Origin: Schizochytrium sp. CCTCC M209059
Lineage: Eukaryota; Sar; Bigyra; Thraustochytrida; Thraustochytriidae
Direction of reading: 5' to 3'
NCBI GenBank assembly: GCA_000818945.1
Contig: KN805445.1
Location: 19,852 to 83,851 of the forward strand
DNA: 64,000 nucleotides
Position numbers and translations under genes: made by a program. The notes beneath the pieces were generated by a model, which saw only the letters and a program-made list of their open reading frames with translations, made no database searches and was not told the origin of the DNA. Positions 9,401 to 19,503 of this stretch are shown one piece after another (within the stretch, counting starts at the first letter, position 1; every line of letters begins with the position of its first letter).

Positions 9401-11730
9401 ATGGAGGGTCTCATACCCGTCGTCAACAAGCTCCAGGATGTCTTTAACACAATCGGAACGCGCAAGGTTGCCCTGGACTTGCCGCAAATCGTAGTGATTG
9501 GAAGCCAATCGTCAGGCAAGAGTTCCGTGCTGGAAAACATTGTAGGACGCGGATTCCTCCCGCGCGGGTCGGGGATCTGCACTCGTAGACCTCTTGTCCT
9601 TCAGCTCTACCACTCGGACGGCAAAGAAGAGTACGCCGAGTTCCTGCATGTGCCCAACAAAAAGTTCACAGACTTTGACGAGGTCCGGCGCGAAATTGAA
9701 ACCGAGACCGAGCGCGAGACCGGCAAGAACAAGGGCGTGAGCAACAAGGCCATCCGCCTCAAGGTGTTCTCGCCCAATGTGCTCAACCTCACCCTGGTCG
9801 ATCTCCCCGGCATCACCAAAGTCCCCGTCGGGGACCAGCCTGGCAACATCGAGGAGCTCATTCGCAACATGTGCCTCGAGTACATTAGCAACCCGCTCAG
9901 TATTATCCTCGCGGTGTCACCAGCCAACGCAGATCTGGCCAACAGCGACGCGCTCAAGATGGCGCGCGATGTTGATCCAATGGGCGACCGGACCATTGGC
10001 ATCCTCACCAAGCTTGACCTCGTCGACGAGGGTGTCGACGTGCTTGATGCGCTTGATGGCAAGGTGATTCCATTGAAAAAGGGCTACATCGGCATCGTCA
10101 ACCGGAGTCAGGCGGAAATTAATGCCAACAGCCCACTCTCCGACCTTCGCAGGAAAGAGCGCGCCTTCTTTCTCAACCACCCGAGCTACCGAAGCGTCGC
10201 ATCAAAGCAAGGCACAGAGTATCTTACAAAGTCACTCAATGGCATTCTGCTCGCGCATATCCGCGAGCACTTGCCGGATCTCAAGTCAAATGTGCAACGA
10301 CAGCTGCGCGACGTCGACAAGGAACTCGCCGCGCTCGGGTCCGAGCCCGTCGACTTTAAAGACAAAACCTCACAGGGACAGCTCATCTTGGGCCTCCTCA
10401 GCAAGTACTCGACATACTTTGTCGACTCGATCGACGGCCGCGCTCGGGCCGGCGCCGACCCTGGTCGAGCGGCTCGCTCCGAGGACGGTCTCTGTGGTGG
10501 GGGGGGGCTGGCGCGCGCCTTCAAATACTTTTCTGAACGCCTTCTCCTGGTGTCTCCTTTGCAGGGACTCTCGGATTGGCGCGCGCCTTCAAATACTTTT
10601 CTGAACGCCTTCTCCTGGTGTCTCCTTTGCAGGGACTCTCGGATGGCGACATTGGCACGGCCATCCTTAACGCCACGGGACCGCGCCCAAGCCTCTTTGT
10701 GCCCGAGCTCTCCTTTGAGATTCTCGTCAAAAGGCAGCTGACGCATCTTCGCGAACCGGCGCTCTCTTGCGTCACGGAGGTTTTTGAGGTTCTCCAAGAG
10801 GTCGCGGACCAGGCATGCTTTCCGGGTCTCGCGAGGTTTAGCACGCTGCAGGAACGCGTCCTTGACGTGGTCCAGGGCATGCTCGGAGACAACCTTGGCC
10901 CAACGCAGGAAATGATCGAAAACCTTATTCGGATCGAACAGGCTTTTATCAACACGAGTCATCCGGACTTCTCCAGCAAGCTCAGTCTTATTCGCAACAT
11001 GCCGTACACGTCTTCGGAACAGATGCTCGACGTCCTCGTCGAGCCGCGGCCGTCGGACTCTGCGTCGTCCGTTGCATCGCTCTCGTCCGAGCCCATGCGC
11101 GCGAGGCACAAGCCGCGCTCCAAGACGTATTCGCTCGATCTCGACGGCGTCCCTGGCATCGACGCCGATGCCGCCACGGCAGACTCTGCCGCAGCTCTGG
11201 CCGGGGACGAGGAAGTCGTAGAGGAGGAGAACACGGAAGAAAATGGCCGCAAGTCAAACTTCATGTCATTTATCTTCAACGAGCGCACGAACAATGGCAC
11301 GACGTCGTCGGCCCCGGGTGGAGCTCGCGGTATCCGTCAGAACTCGCTCTCTTCGTCGCGAATGGTGTCGAGTTTTGCGCAAAAGGCCACTCTTCTCCAG
11401 AGCGAGGGCATGGCTGCGGATACTACCGAGGCCGAGAAGGATGCCCAGGTTCGCATCATCAAGCGTCTCATCGACACGTATCTCAGCATCTCGCGCAGCA
11501 CGATCCGCGATCTCACGCCGAAAACGGTTATGTTTTTCCTTGTCAACCATGTCAAAGAGAGCGTGCATACCGAGCTTATTCGCGAGTTGTACAAAGAAGA
11601 GCTCTTTGACGATCTTCTTCGCGAGGATGATCAGGTTGCTCTGACGCGCGGCAACCTCAAGGAAACCAGCAAGTTGCTGCATCGCGCACTCACAATCCTC
11701 ACCGAGGTCCGGGAATACAAGCTTGCCTAG
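9401..11730 (+). CDS. Dynamin-related GTPase (DRP1/Vps1-like), frame broken by a 68-bp tandem duplication
   Basis: Large GTPase for membrane fission of the mitochondrial/peroxisomal DRP1 or Vps1 type. GTPase motifs are intact: G1 GSQSSGKSS (34-42), G3 DLPG (134-137), G4 TKLD (203-206). The middle domain shows the DRP1-like blocks NATGPRPSLFVPELSFEILV and IENLIRIEQAFINTSHPDF, and a C-terminal GED follows a Ser-rich linker; there is no PH domain. The frame shifts inside the middle domain because 10509-10576 is exactly repeated at 10577-10644. Reading through either copy alone gives one 753-residue protein, close to DRP1 length, and the repeated segment aligns with conserved DRP1 sequence. It is therefore either an assembly or allele artefact, a mutation, or a segment removed by splicing. 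Confidence 0.88.
10509..10644 (+). repeat. Perfect 68-bp tandem duplication inside the dynamin gene
   Basis: Two adjacent identical 68-bp units, each containing TTTGCAGGGACTCTCGGAT at its end. 68 is not a multiple of three, so the second unit shifts the frame. A GT at 10550 in unit 1 and an AG at 10632 in unit 2 would bound an 83-nt frame-restoring intron. Confidence 0.92.
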
Positions 11731-11926
11731 ATTTGATTGATTTTTTTTTGCTTCTTCTTTTGCTTTGGTCACTACAACCTTCCTTTGCCTCCGAGTTTCT
11801 GACAGTCTGTGCTTTCTTGCTAATTAATTGTTCTCGATCGAATGAAAAGAAAGTTTCGCTCACTCCGAAAATCGCAGAACCCTATTCAGGTGGCCAGACA
11901 GCACGAGACGGGCGGACTGCGGCGGC

Positions 11927-13426
11927 ATGCAGCGGCAAGGGTCGGCGCGCCATCGCGGGCCGCAGGCCGCACAGCGCAACGGAGCGCCCTTGAACTCGTC
12001 GCAAATTGGTCACGGTAGCGAAGCGCACCTGTCCGATGCCAAAGAACCGGACGAACCCGAGCGAGAGGGCCTCCTCGACGAGGATGACGCCGAGAGCGAC
12101 GCGCAGAGCAAAACACACAAGCAAGGACATGCCAAGAGCAAGTTACCTCTGCCAGGCTGGCTCGCCAAACTCGTAGCGCGCGACGATGCCGTGGAGTTGG
12201 CCGCGCTCGTTGTGGGACGCGGCTTTGTTAGTGCAGGCTTTTCCCTTGTACTCGTTGCCTCGCCGCAGCTGCTGCTCGAAATCAACCAGGGCGACCATGC
12301 TGCCGCAGAAAACGTGCGTGCCCTCATTGAGACAATCAATACAGTCACTGGTTTGCTGAGCCGGTCACTGATTGGTAACTTTATTGACTCGTATGGACGC
12401 CTGCCAGCGCTCATCATTGGCCCCGCTCTTTCAGCGGCGGCTCGTCTCCTCGTGGCCGTGTACCCATCCAATGGAGCGTACATTCTGTACCGCGTCATCA
12501 ATATGTTTTCGCTCATGCCATTAATGCAGGCTTTTACGGCGAGCCTCGCAGACCGTCTCGGCGGCCGTGGATCCGATGACTATGCCGAGGTGAACCGGTA
12601 CACGTGGATGTTCTTGGCAACAGTGCGTATGGCGGTTCTCAATTTGTCGCGCACCTATCGTGTGAGCATTCGCAGAAGCTTTATCCTTGCTGCTCTGGCG
12701 AATGCTGGCGCAGCCATATTTTTCTTTCTCTTTGTGCACGAGACCTTGCGCCCCAAAGATAGAAGGCCCTTCAACGCGCGCCGCGCCGCCAACCCTTTCT
12801 CCTTTGTAGCCTTTTTCAACCGCTCAAAGGCTTTGCGCACGTTGGCATGCGTCACGCTGCTCACGAGTATTCCTCTGTACAACGGGACGACGGAGAACTT
12901 TCGCTCGCAGCGCTTCAACTGGAAAATGAAGGAGAATGCACAAATGCACCAGATCATGAACGTTGTTGAGATTGTCTCACCGTTTTATTCGATGCACATC
13001 ATGAAGGCCCTCGGTCGCAAGCGGACAACGGTGATGCGTCAGTGGATGTTCGTGCTCACGAATCTTAACACGGCGCTCGCCCGAGACGGTCGCATGCTTG
13101 CCCTCAATCCATTTCTATCGTCTCTCTTTGACGAGGGTGCTTTTGAAACGATCGTCGCCCGCGCCGGTGACAATGTGGACGCGGGTCAGGGGGAACTTTC
13201 GAGCGCCATGATGAACCTGCGCTTTCCACTCGGACTCACGCTGCCAATCTTCTTTTCGAAACTCTTTTCACATTCCAGCAAGTGGTCGACCCCCTGGCTC
13301 AAAGGCACGGTTCCTTTTTGGCTCTGTGCAATAATTCATGTGCTCAATGCTGCTTTCGTGCTGCCGCTGTGCTGGGATAGCATCATGGAAGCAAGTCCTT
13401 CTCGCTCGAAAAAGAAAGACCGTTGA
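11927..13426 (+). CDS. MFS-like multi-pass transporter
   Basis: A 499-residue protein from an ATG, with a hydrophilic, acidic N-terminal tail of about 75 residues followed by many hydrophobic segments. After the second or third membrane segment it has SLIGNFIDSYGRLPALIIG, which fits the MFS cytoplasmic loop motif (G-x3-D-x2-GR-x2). A PF/RRP-rich central loop separates two halves, as in 12-helix MFS proteins. The substrate cannot be read from the sequence. The C-terminus is basic (SRSKKKDR). It is convergent with the BCAT gene. Confidence 0.65.
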   Translation: MQRQGSARHRGPQAAQRNGAPLNSSQIGHGSEAHLSDAKEPDEPEREGLLDEDDAESDAQSKTHKQGHAKSKLPLPGWLAKLVARDDAVELAALVVGRGFVSAGFSLVLVASPQLLLEINQGDHAAAENVRALIETINTVTGLLSRSLIGNFIDSYGRLPALIIGPALSAAARLLVAVYPSNGAYILYRVINMFSLMPLMQAFTASLADRLGGRGSDDYAEVNRYTWMFLATVRMAVLNLSRTYRVSIRRSFILAALANAGAAIFFFLFVHETLRPKDRRPFNARRAANPFSFVAFFNRSKALRTLACVTLLTSIPLYNGTTENFRSQRFNWKMKENAQMHQIMNVVEIVSPFYSMHIMKALGRKRTTVMRQWMFVLTNLNTALARDGRMLALNPFLSSLFDEGAFETIVARAGDNVDAGQGELSSAMMNLRFPLGLTLPIFFSKLFSHSSKWSTPWLKGTVPFWLCAIIHVLNAAFVLPLCWDSIMEASPSRSKKKDR

Positions 13427-13799
13427 TAGGTCGGAAATTGGGTGTAACAACGTAAAGGGCTTGGTTATCTATCCTTTGCCTCAACGTTTTTTTTTTTTTT
13501 CGGGCCTCGTTCGTTTGCTTATTCGATCGCTCGTTCACTTTTTAGTGGTAGGCTCAGATCCTTTCGCACAAACAGGTATAAAAGAGAAGAAGAGGAATTT
13601 TGATGATTGATGTTGAGCGAGCTAGTTTGGCTTTTGCTTTGCATCCTCCAAAAGTCTCCTTGACGATTGATAGATGGGGCATACTCATGTTCTCGCATTC
13701 GCATTGGGACAATCGAGGGAACTGGGACAACAAAGGGGAGAGGGGGTGGGAGAGGTCTGCTACATGGTTTTTGTTTTTCGTTAAAAGTTTTGATTTTAA
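13427..13799. other. Intergenic spacer, convergent 3' ends
   Basis: AT-rich 3' spacer between the MFS-like gene and BCAT, with a poly-T run at 13487-13500. No gene was seen. Confidence 0.5.
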
Positions 13800-14918
13800 T
13801 CAAGCCTTGACGGCGGTGTAGTGCCAGCCATGCTTGTCCTCCTTGCTGCCACGCTGGACATCAGTGAGATCGTCAAAGAGCATTTTTGCCACCTCGCAAG
13901 AATCGTACTTGAAGACCTTGCCCTTGTAGGTGATGCTCGAGATCGGAGAGGTGACGACAGCGGTACCGACGGCAAAGACCTCGGAAAAGGAGTCGAGCTC
14001 GTCGAACTTGACGGGGCGGCGCTCAACCTTGAGGCCACGGTCCTCGGCCAGCTTGCTGAGCATCTTGTTGGTGATGCTCTCGAGGATGGACGGCGAGTCA
14101 GGAGTAATGTAGGTGGACTTGTCGCCCGAGATGGCAACAAAGTTGGAGGTGGAGAACTCTTCGACGTAGCTGTGCGTGGCCGCATCGGCGTAAAGGGCCA
14201 CCTGGTAGCCCTCGTCGCGGGCCTTGGACGAAGGGAGGACGTCCGCGGCGTAGTTGCCAGCGGCCTTGCAGTTGCCAACACCAAGAGGGGCAGCGCGGTC
14301 GAACTGCTCCGGGACCACGGCATCAATCGGCTTCAGGGCACCGCCCTTGTAGTAAGCGCCAACGGGGGTGCAGCCAACGCCAAAGATGAACTCGTTGGCG
14401 GGGCCAAGGCCAACCTGCGCGCCAGCGCCAAAGTACAGGGGTCGCAGGTATAGCGCGGCGCCCTTTGCTGAGGTAGGCGGGACGTAGTCTTGGTTATCGA
14501 TGACGCACTGCTTGACGCCCTCGAGGAAGATTTCCTCCGGGATCTCGGGCATCATGAGGCGGCGCGCGCCGACATTCATGCGCGCGCAGTTGGCCTGGGG
14601 GTTGAAGATGCTAATGTCACCGTTCTGGAGGCGGAAGGCCTTGAGGCCCTCAAAGAGAGACTGGCCGTAGTGCATCATGTTTGCCCAGTAGCTCACCTCG
14701 AGGGTGGGCGGGCACTGCTCCGGCGAGGACCACTTGCCATCCTTGTACTTGAAGAGCGTGACAGACTTGGTGGGCACGAGCGAGAATCCAAGCTCTTCCC
14801 AGTCCAGCGAGGCCGGGTCCACGGCGCCCGCGTTCGCGGCGGCGGCCGTGCTCTTGAGCCTTCGCCCGAGCGCGCTGCCCTTCGCGACCGCGCGCTGCCC
14901 AGCAGATGCCAGCATCAT
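13800..14918 (-). CDS. Branched-chain amino acid aminotransferase, mitochondrial
   Basis: A 372-residue class IV PLP aminotransferase that interconverts Leu, Ile and Val with their 2-oxo acids. The catalytic lysine is Lys218 in GNCKAAGNYAAD; upstream MMHYGQSLFEGLKAFR and downstream EEFSTSNFVAI and GTAVVTSP are BCAT hallmarks. The first 30 residues (basic, Ser/Ala-rich, no acids) look like a mitochondrial targeting peptide. Third codon positions are extremely G/C biased, which suggests high expression. Two adjacent ATGs begin the frame. Confidence 0.95.
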   Translation of the reverse strand: MMLASAGQRAVAKGSALGRRLKSTAAAANAGAVDPASLDWEELGFSLVPTKSVTLFKYKDGKWSSPEQCPPTLEVSYWANMMHYGQSLFEGLKAFRLQNGDISIFNPQANCARMNVGARRLMMPEIPEEIFLEGVKQCVIDNQDYVPPTSAKGAALYLRPLYFGAGAQVGLGPANEFIFGVGCTPVGAYYKGGALKPIDAVVPEQFDRAAPLGVGNCKAAGNYAADVLPSSKARDEGYQVALYADAATHSYVEEFSTSNFVAISGDKSTYITPDSPSILESITNKMLSKLAEDRGLKVERRPVKFDELDSFSEVFAVGTAVVTSPISSITYKGKVFKYDSCEVAKMLFDDLTDVQRGSKEDKHGWHYTAVKA

Positions 14919-16398
14919 CCTTCTCTGTATCCGCTCCCTCGAGCTTGCCTGCCTACCTGCCTACCTGCCTGCCTGAAGGCCAGTCTGCTTCCCTGTCTGC
15001 CTACGAGCGAGCGGGCGCGCGGAGGGCGGTGCGAGCGAGCTTGCGTCTCCGTTCGAGGTCTGCCTCGCCCCGAATCGCGCGCGCGCTGCCGCCGCCTCTC
15101 GCTGCTTGGCCCTTCTCTTTTCGGCCCCCTCGCGCGCAAGTGCGGCCTTTCCCGGCCGCAAGTCGGCAAAGCCGCTGCCGCAAGTCGGCAAAGCCGCTGC
15201 CGCAAGTGCGCCATTCCACCGCGCACAGCGGCCACGGCTGCCTGCCGGTATATATATCGCTGGCGCAGTCCACTCTAAAGCGCATGGGAAGAAGGCCTCG
15301 GTCGCCGCAAATATGGAGCAGAGACAGACGGTGATAGGGGAGGAAGCAAGGAAGGGAAGGCGCGGCAGTCCAGGGCAGTGCAGTGCAGCGTGCCGGGAAC
15401 GCGACCATGTCCTCCTCCAAGAAGACGGCGAGCAGCACAAGAAAAAAGTCTCGGCGCGGATGCGACGACGCTGCGAGCTTGGCTGCAGCTGAGCTGATGA
15501 TGCGGGACGGGACGAGGACGCCGGCTTTTGGAGATCGTGGAGCGATGTTCTGGTATATATACGTACGTACGTACGTTCATTTTGTGCGTGGGCGGGCGAG
15601 GCCATTGCGGAAACCTTCTCAGAGGTGCATCCTGAGGACCACCACGCAGTGCGCGCGTGCATGGAAGCATGCATGTGATGGGGGCGAAGAAGGTGCGCGG
15701 ACGGGAGCGCGACCCCGTCTTCGTCCCCGAATTGAAGACGAGCGCTCCGTCCCGCGGCTCGACGCAAGAGATGTGTCGAAAGGCTTGGCTCTTGGCACGA
15801 CATGATCGATCAGACGAGCGCAGGTTGGCCGTTGCTTGTCGGAAATCAGACCAACCTCAGATCGATCTTCGGGTCCGTCCAGTGTCGTTCGACAGACATG
15901 TCATGGTGCCAGCTGTACTGACTGCACTGCGGACGCGAGCGAGCATTCCACGAACACGCCGAGCACACGGTCCATCGACTTCTGGGACGAAGACGCTGGC
16001 TGCTTGCTGTCTTTTGGCTGTCGTTGTTGATCGTCTCGCTCCATAAGCACATCGCGCCCACCATCCATGGTGACAGCTACCTGCTGGCGATGATCTGTTT
16101 TCTTCGAGACACATACCGTCCATAATCAAGCCGCTGCCGCAGCCGCTGCCGCTGCTGCTGTTGCTGCTGCTGTCGATGCGCTTGCTGCACACCGCCGACA
16201 AGGGCAGACCGTGTCAGTCCGGAAGGGCAGAAAGCGTGTTGGCGCACCAAACACACGCGAGCGAGGGGCAGCAAACGGTGAACGACCCACGCGCGCACGC
16301 GGGGCGCATCGATAGGACGCACCGCCCTACTTGCGCAGCGCGAGTGAGGGAGAGGGAAGGGGGGCAAGCAATTGCGCGAAGAGGGCGAATGCGAGACG
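14919..16398. other. Intergenic region upstream of BCAT
   Basis: Holds the BCAT 5' region: CCTG repeats near 14950, a 22-bp repeat with GCAAGT, and an ACGT array near 15555-15580. The open frames here are Arg/Ala-rich shadows on both strands. No supported gene. Confidence 0.55.
15156..15213. repeat. 22-bp tandem repeat upstream of BCAT
   Basis: Units begin at 15156, 15178 and 15200 (partial), each CCGCAAGT followed by CGGCAAAGCCGCTG. It lies about 240 bp upstream of the BCAT start and could be a promoter element. Confidence 0.85.
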
Positions 16399-18190
16399 AT
16401 GGCGACCACGAAGCCCTTCGCCGAGGTCCTCCGCGACACCCCAAGGGAAAGGGCCGCGACGGTCGACCACTTTGAAGCAGCGGTTACAAGGACGATGCAA
16501 CGCGTTGAGTAAAAAAATGATCTCGACTTCTTCGACAACGAAGTGCTCCCGAGAAAGAAGCGCACAAGCTCGCAGTACTCGTCGCGGAGCTGCGAGGGGG
16601 GAAGTGGCTTGCGCCCAAAGCTCGCCTTGACCTGTTTCCCAAGCGTGTGACCCGCTGGCAGAATTTCTACGACGGAGTCGGATGGAATTCATTCGGACAG
16701 GAGGCCGGGCTTCGGCGACGTCCAAGTCCTGGCGTCCGATTTTAGAACCAACAATCATCCCGCTACTGTCCGCAACAAGCAATTAGCAGTCACTCGCTTC
16801 GAATCCGGGTTTGTTGACCGAGCGATGAGTGCTGTATTATCATGTTGTTCATACTCGTCTCCAAACGGATGGACGCCTTTTGAACTCGATGTCACCCAAG
16901 AGGCGATGGGCGTTGAACACCGGATGGGCATTGTGTGGACTCGGCACCTGAACGCTGCCACCGAACGACCCAGCGCTGGTATCCTCACCACGCCAGCCGC
17001 GAACCGCGCGCGCTTCCTCGTGCACGAGCAAAAGTCTCCTGGGAAGTTTCCCTATGGTCTCACCGAAGGAGATCTTGACGAAGTCGCCCAGGTGTGGATG
17101 CAAGGCACGTCAGCTTCCCTCGATGAGGCCAAGGAAGTCGTGAACAATGCCTGGGAGATGGCCTGCGATGGATGACCTGGTCGACTATTGGGAAATAGGA
17201 GAACGTTTTCCTGTCCGGGAAGGCTTTGTGCGTTTTCGCTAACCCAATCATCCGAATTTGCGTTTGTAGGCTACGCTCGTTCTGCAAGTACGGCGTTCTC
17301 TCCACCACCGACAGGACTTAGTTCTTCAAGATTGACCACGACAATGTCTTGCACATCTCGAACGCGTTTAAGTCGACTGGTACGGGTCGCGAATCGATGC
17401 GATATGCATACACGTGCATGCTGTACCGCACCGTGGTCTGCAAGGCGCGCCTGGCGCTCGACGACGAGCAATTGCGCGCCACCTGCCAGACTGACATTCG
17501 CATCGCGTCTCCCGAGTGGGCCGAGGGGTGGCGCCGATTCGGCTATGGCGGCGGCCTCGGGGAAACCGCAGGCGGAGGGCGTCGCGGAGCCGCTCCGCCT
17601 GGCAATCAGACCAAGGCCGCCTCGCTTTGGGACAAAAAGACGTTGCGCGAGCTGCTCCCGCTCGAGAGCGACATTCACTTTCCCTACGCAAGAGGGCTGC
17701 TCAACGTCATCAAGCAGTACCCCAAAGGCCAGTATGGCTTCACGATCCGCGTGGACACGGCCGGCGTCGACACGGTCGTCAAGGTCATGACCCCGTCGAA
17801 AGCCTGGGAAGATACGCACAAGGCTGAGTTTGCCTTTTGGCACGAAATGGACGTCTACCACGAGCTGCGCTTTCTTTGGGGGCGCACGTGCCCTGGTTCC
17901 TGTACGGCGGTCGCCACATCTTCAATGACCTCATCGTTGCCACTTTCTACGCTGGCGAGTTGCTCGATTCCAGCGCTGTGACCGAAGGCGTTCAGGAGAA
18001 GGCTTGGGCGGCGCTCATGGCTGTGCACGCGGCTGGCGTCGCGCATCGCGACGTGCTGCTGCGGAACTTTGTCATGGACGATGCCGGCGCCGTCCGCTTC
18101 ATCGACTTCGCTCAGGCCAAGACTGGCGCCTCCAGCCGCGACTTTCAAAAGGACCGCGACGACTCCGACCGCGTCTTCTCTCGCGCGTAA
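16399..18190 (+). pseudogene. Decayed nuclease-kinase fusion (CR-effector / FunK1-like)
   Basis: Protein-like segments in changing frames read as one ancient gene. From the ATG at 16399 come an N-terminal helical part, then KWLAPKARLDLFPKRVTRW, then a stretch with FLVHEQKSPGKFPYGLTEGD (an E-x-K centre as in PD-(D/E)XK nucleases) and KYGVLSTTDRT. The C-terminal half is a kinase-like fold with HRDVLLRNF and IDFAQAK in place of HRDxxxxN and DFG. Lesions: TAG at 17319-17321 where Trp is expected, a one-base frameshift in the G5 run near 17875, and further breaks before 16825. An intron 3' site (CTAAC ... TTTGTAG) is plausible near 17270. REase-kinase fusions are known in Crinkler-type effectors and fungal FunK1-like families; that assignment is inference. 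Confidence 0.55.
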
Positions 18191-19503
18191 ACGAGAGGCC
18201 GCCGCAAGACCTGACGATATATTGTGTGCAGTGCCCTCGATGATGAATGAGTCGGAAAGCCTAAAGATAAAGAGAGACAGTTGACGAATAACGCGAGTTT
18301 TCCCTTTGTATGCAGTGAGCAGCTTCTCCTGCTCCTCATCCAGCTGCAACCCCAGCAGCATCAGCGCCAGCAACGCTCGCGCCCGCACCGATCGCGTGGC
18401 CTCGGTACAGCGTCTTGACGAAGCGCAGAAAGAGGTCGCGCGATGTCATAAATTGCGGCGCAGCCGCGACAGGATGGTTTCCATCTTCAACTTTGACGAT
18501 GTCTGGCCCCAAGCTGAGTACACGCTCAAAAGAGAACGCCAAGCGCGCGCTTGTCAGTGCGACTAATGGAAAAGGGGGGAACTTCGACCGGAGATCGACG
18601 TGCAAATCTCGACCAAACCGCTTGCGACGGGCCATCGTGGTGGCCATAATCGCGACCTGATCCTCCTGACGTGCTCTGGTCTGGTCAAGTTTGTGTTGTG
18701 CTCTCCGCGTTTCCCGTGAGTCAAGCGCTGGCGTCTTTCTTCACCAAGCTAGGGACGCAAGTCTGCGTCGCACTCGCGGACGATGAGTATTTGTCTTGCT
18801 CAAGCGCTACAGAACGTCTGTGCAGCGAAGTGCTCGCGAGATATGCTCGACGACCTCGAAGCGTCCGAGGACAGCCAGCCAGCCAGCCAGCCAGCCAGAG
18901 CCTCCACGACGCGGTCAGAGACCGTCTGGCGGAGATGGATCCACGGAGGCCAGGCCGAGGCCAAATTGCCTCGGGGTCCAGGGTGGACATTCTGAGTCCC
19001 TACGTCGCAGTTGTTTCTTGTTAGTCCCGGACTCACCGGCGCGCGCCTAAACCAGGCCCCTTTCCAAGTTGGCCGCGTCTCGCGTTACGGCAAATGCCGC
19101 CGGAGACCGGTCCCGCTCGGCTCGGCGAGCCTGTCTCGGCGGGGCGGAGAGGGGAGAACGTCTTCGCGGCCTGGCCGCTGGCTCGCTTGCCTGCGGCTGC
19201 TGGCGTTTCGATCGTCGGCCAGGAAGCCCGAGCGCGGTGACGGAAGACGCTAACGCACGTCCTGAGTGACAGTGACAACTCCGCCCTGCCCGAGAGACTC
19301 TCTCTCTCTCTCTCTTCTACTAGCTGGCGACAGGCAGCAACGGAGACCGTGCTGCGCCAAAGCAAAACCTCTGGCTGCACTTGGTTGCTGCAGTAGGTGC
19401 TGCTGCTGCAGCAGCAGCAACCGAGGCAGGCGACCACCAGGGGGGCAGACCCTTGAAGCAAGAGGACGGCCCGGGGCGCTAGCTCGCAGCACGACGTTCC
19501 GCG
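18191..19503. other. Intergenic region upstream of the LtrA-like gene
   Basis: Contains an AGCC repeat (18875-18898), a CT-dinucleotide run near 19300 and CAGCAG units near 19400. A 103-residue minus-strand frame at 18336-18647 is weakly protein-like but has no recognisable family, so it is not called. Confidence 0.45.

Noticed and set aside
10550..10632. Ordinary ancestral intron in the dynamin gene
   Set aside because: The sequence between the splice-like sites is an exact duplicate of conserved coding sequence, so an old intron is unlikely; a duplication-derived one remains possible and is reported.
14490..15803. 262- and 280-residue frames overlapping the BCAT 5' end
   Set aside because: The first is antisense to BCAT coding sequence, the second is repeat-rich; codon bias supports only BCAT.
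16790..16815. tRNA-like TTCGAATCC box
   Set aside because: No matching acceptor or anticodon arms around it. No tRNA or rRNA could be supported in the window.
18336..18647. 103-residue minus-strand frame
   Set aside because: Weakly protein-like but no family, no neighbour support, and close to the decayed kinase gene; too uncertain to call.
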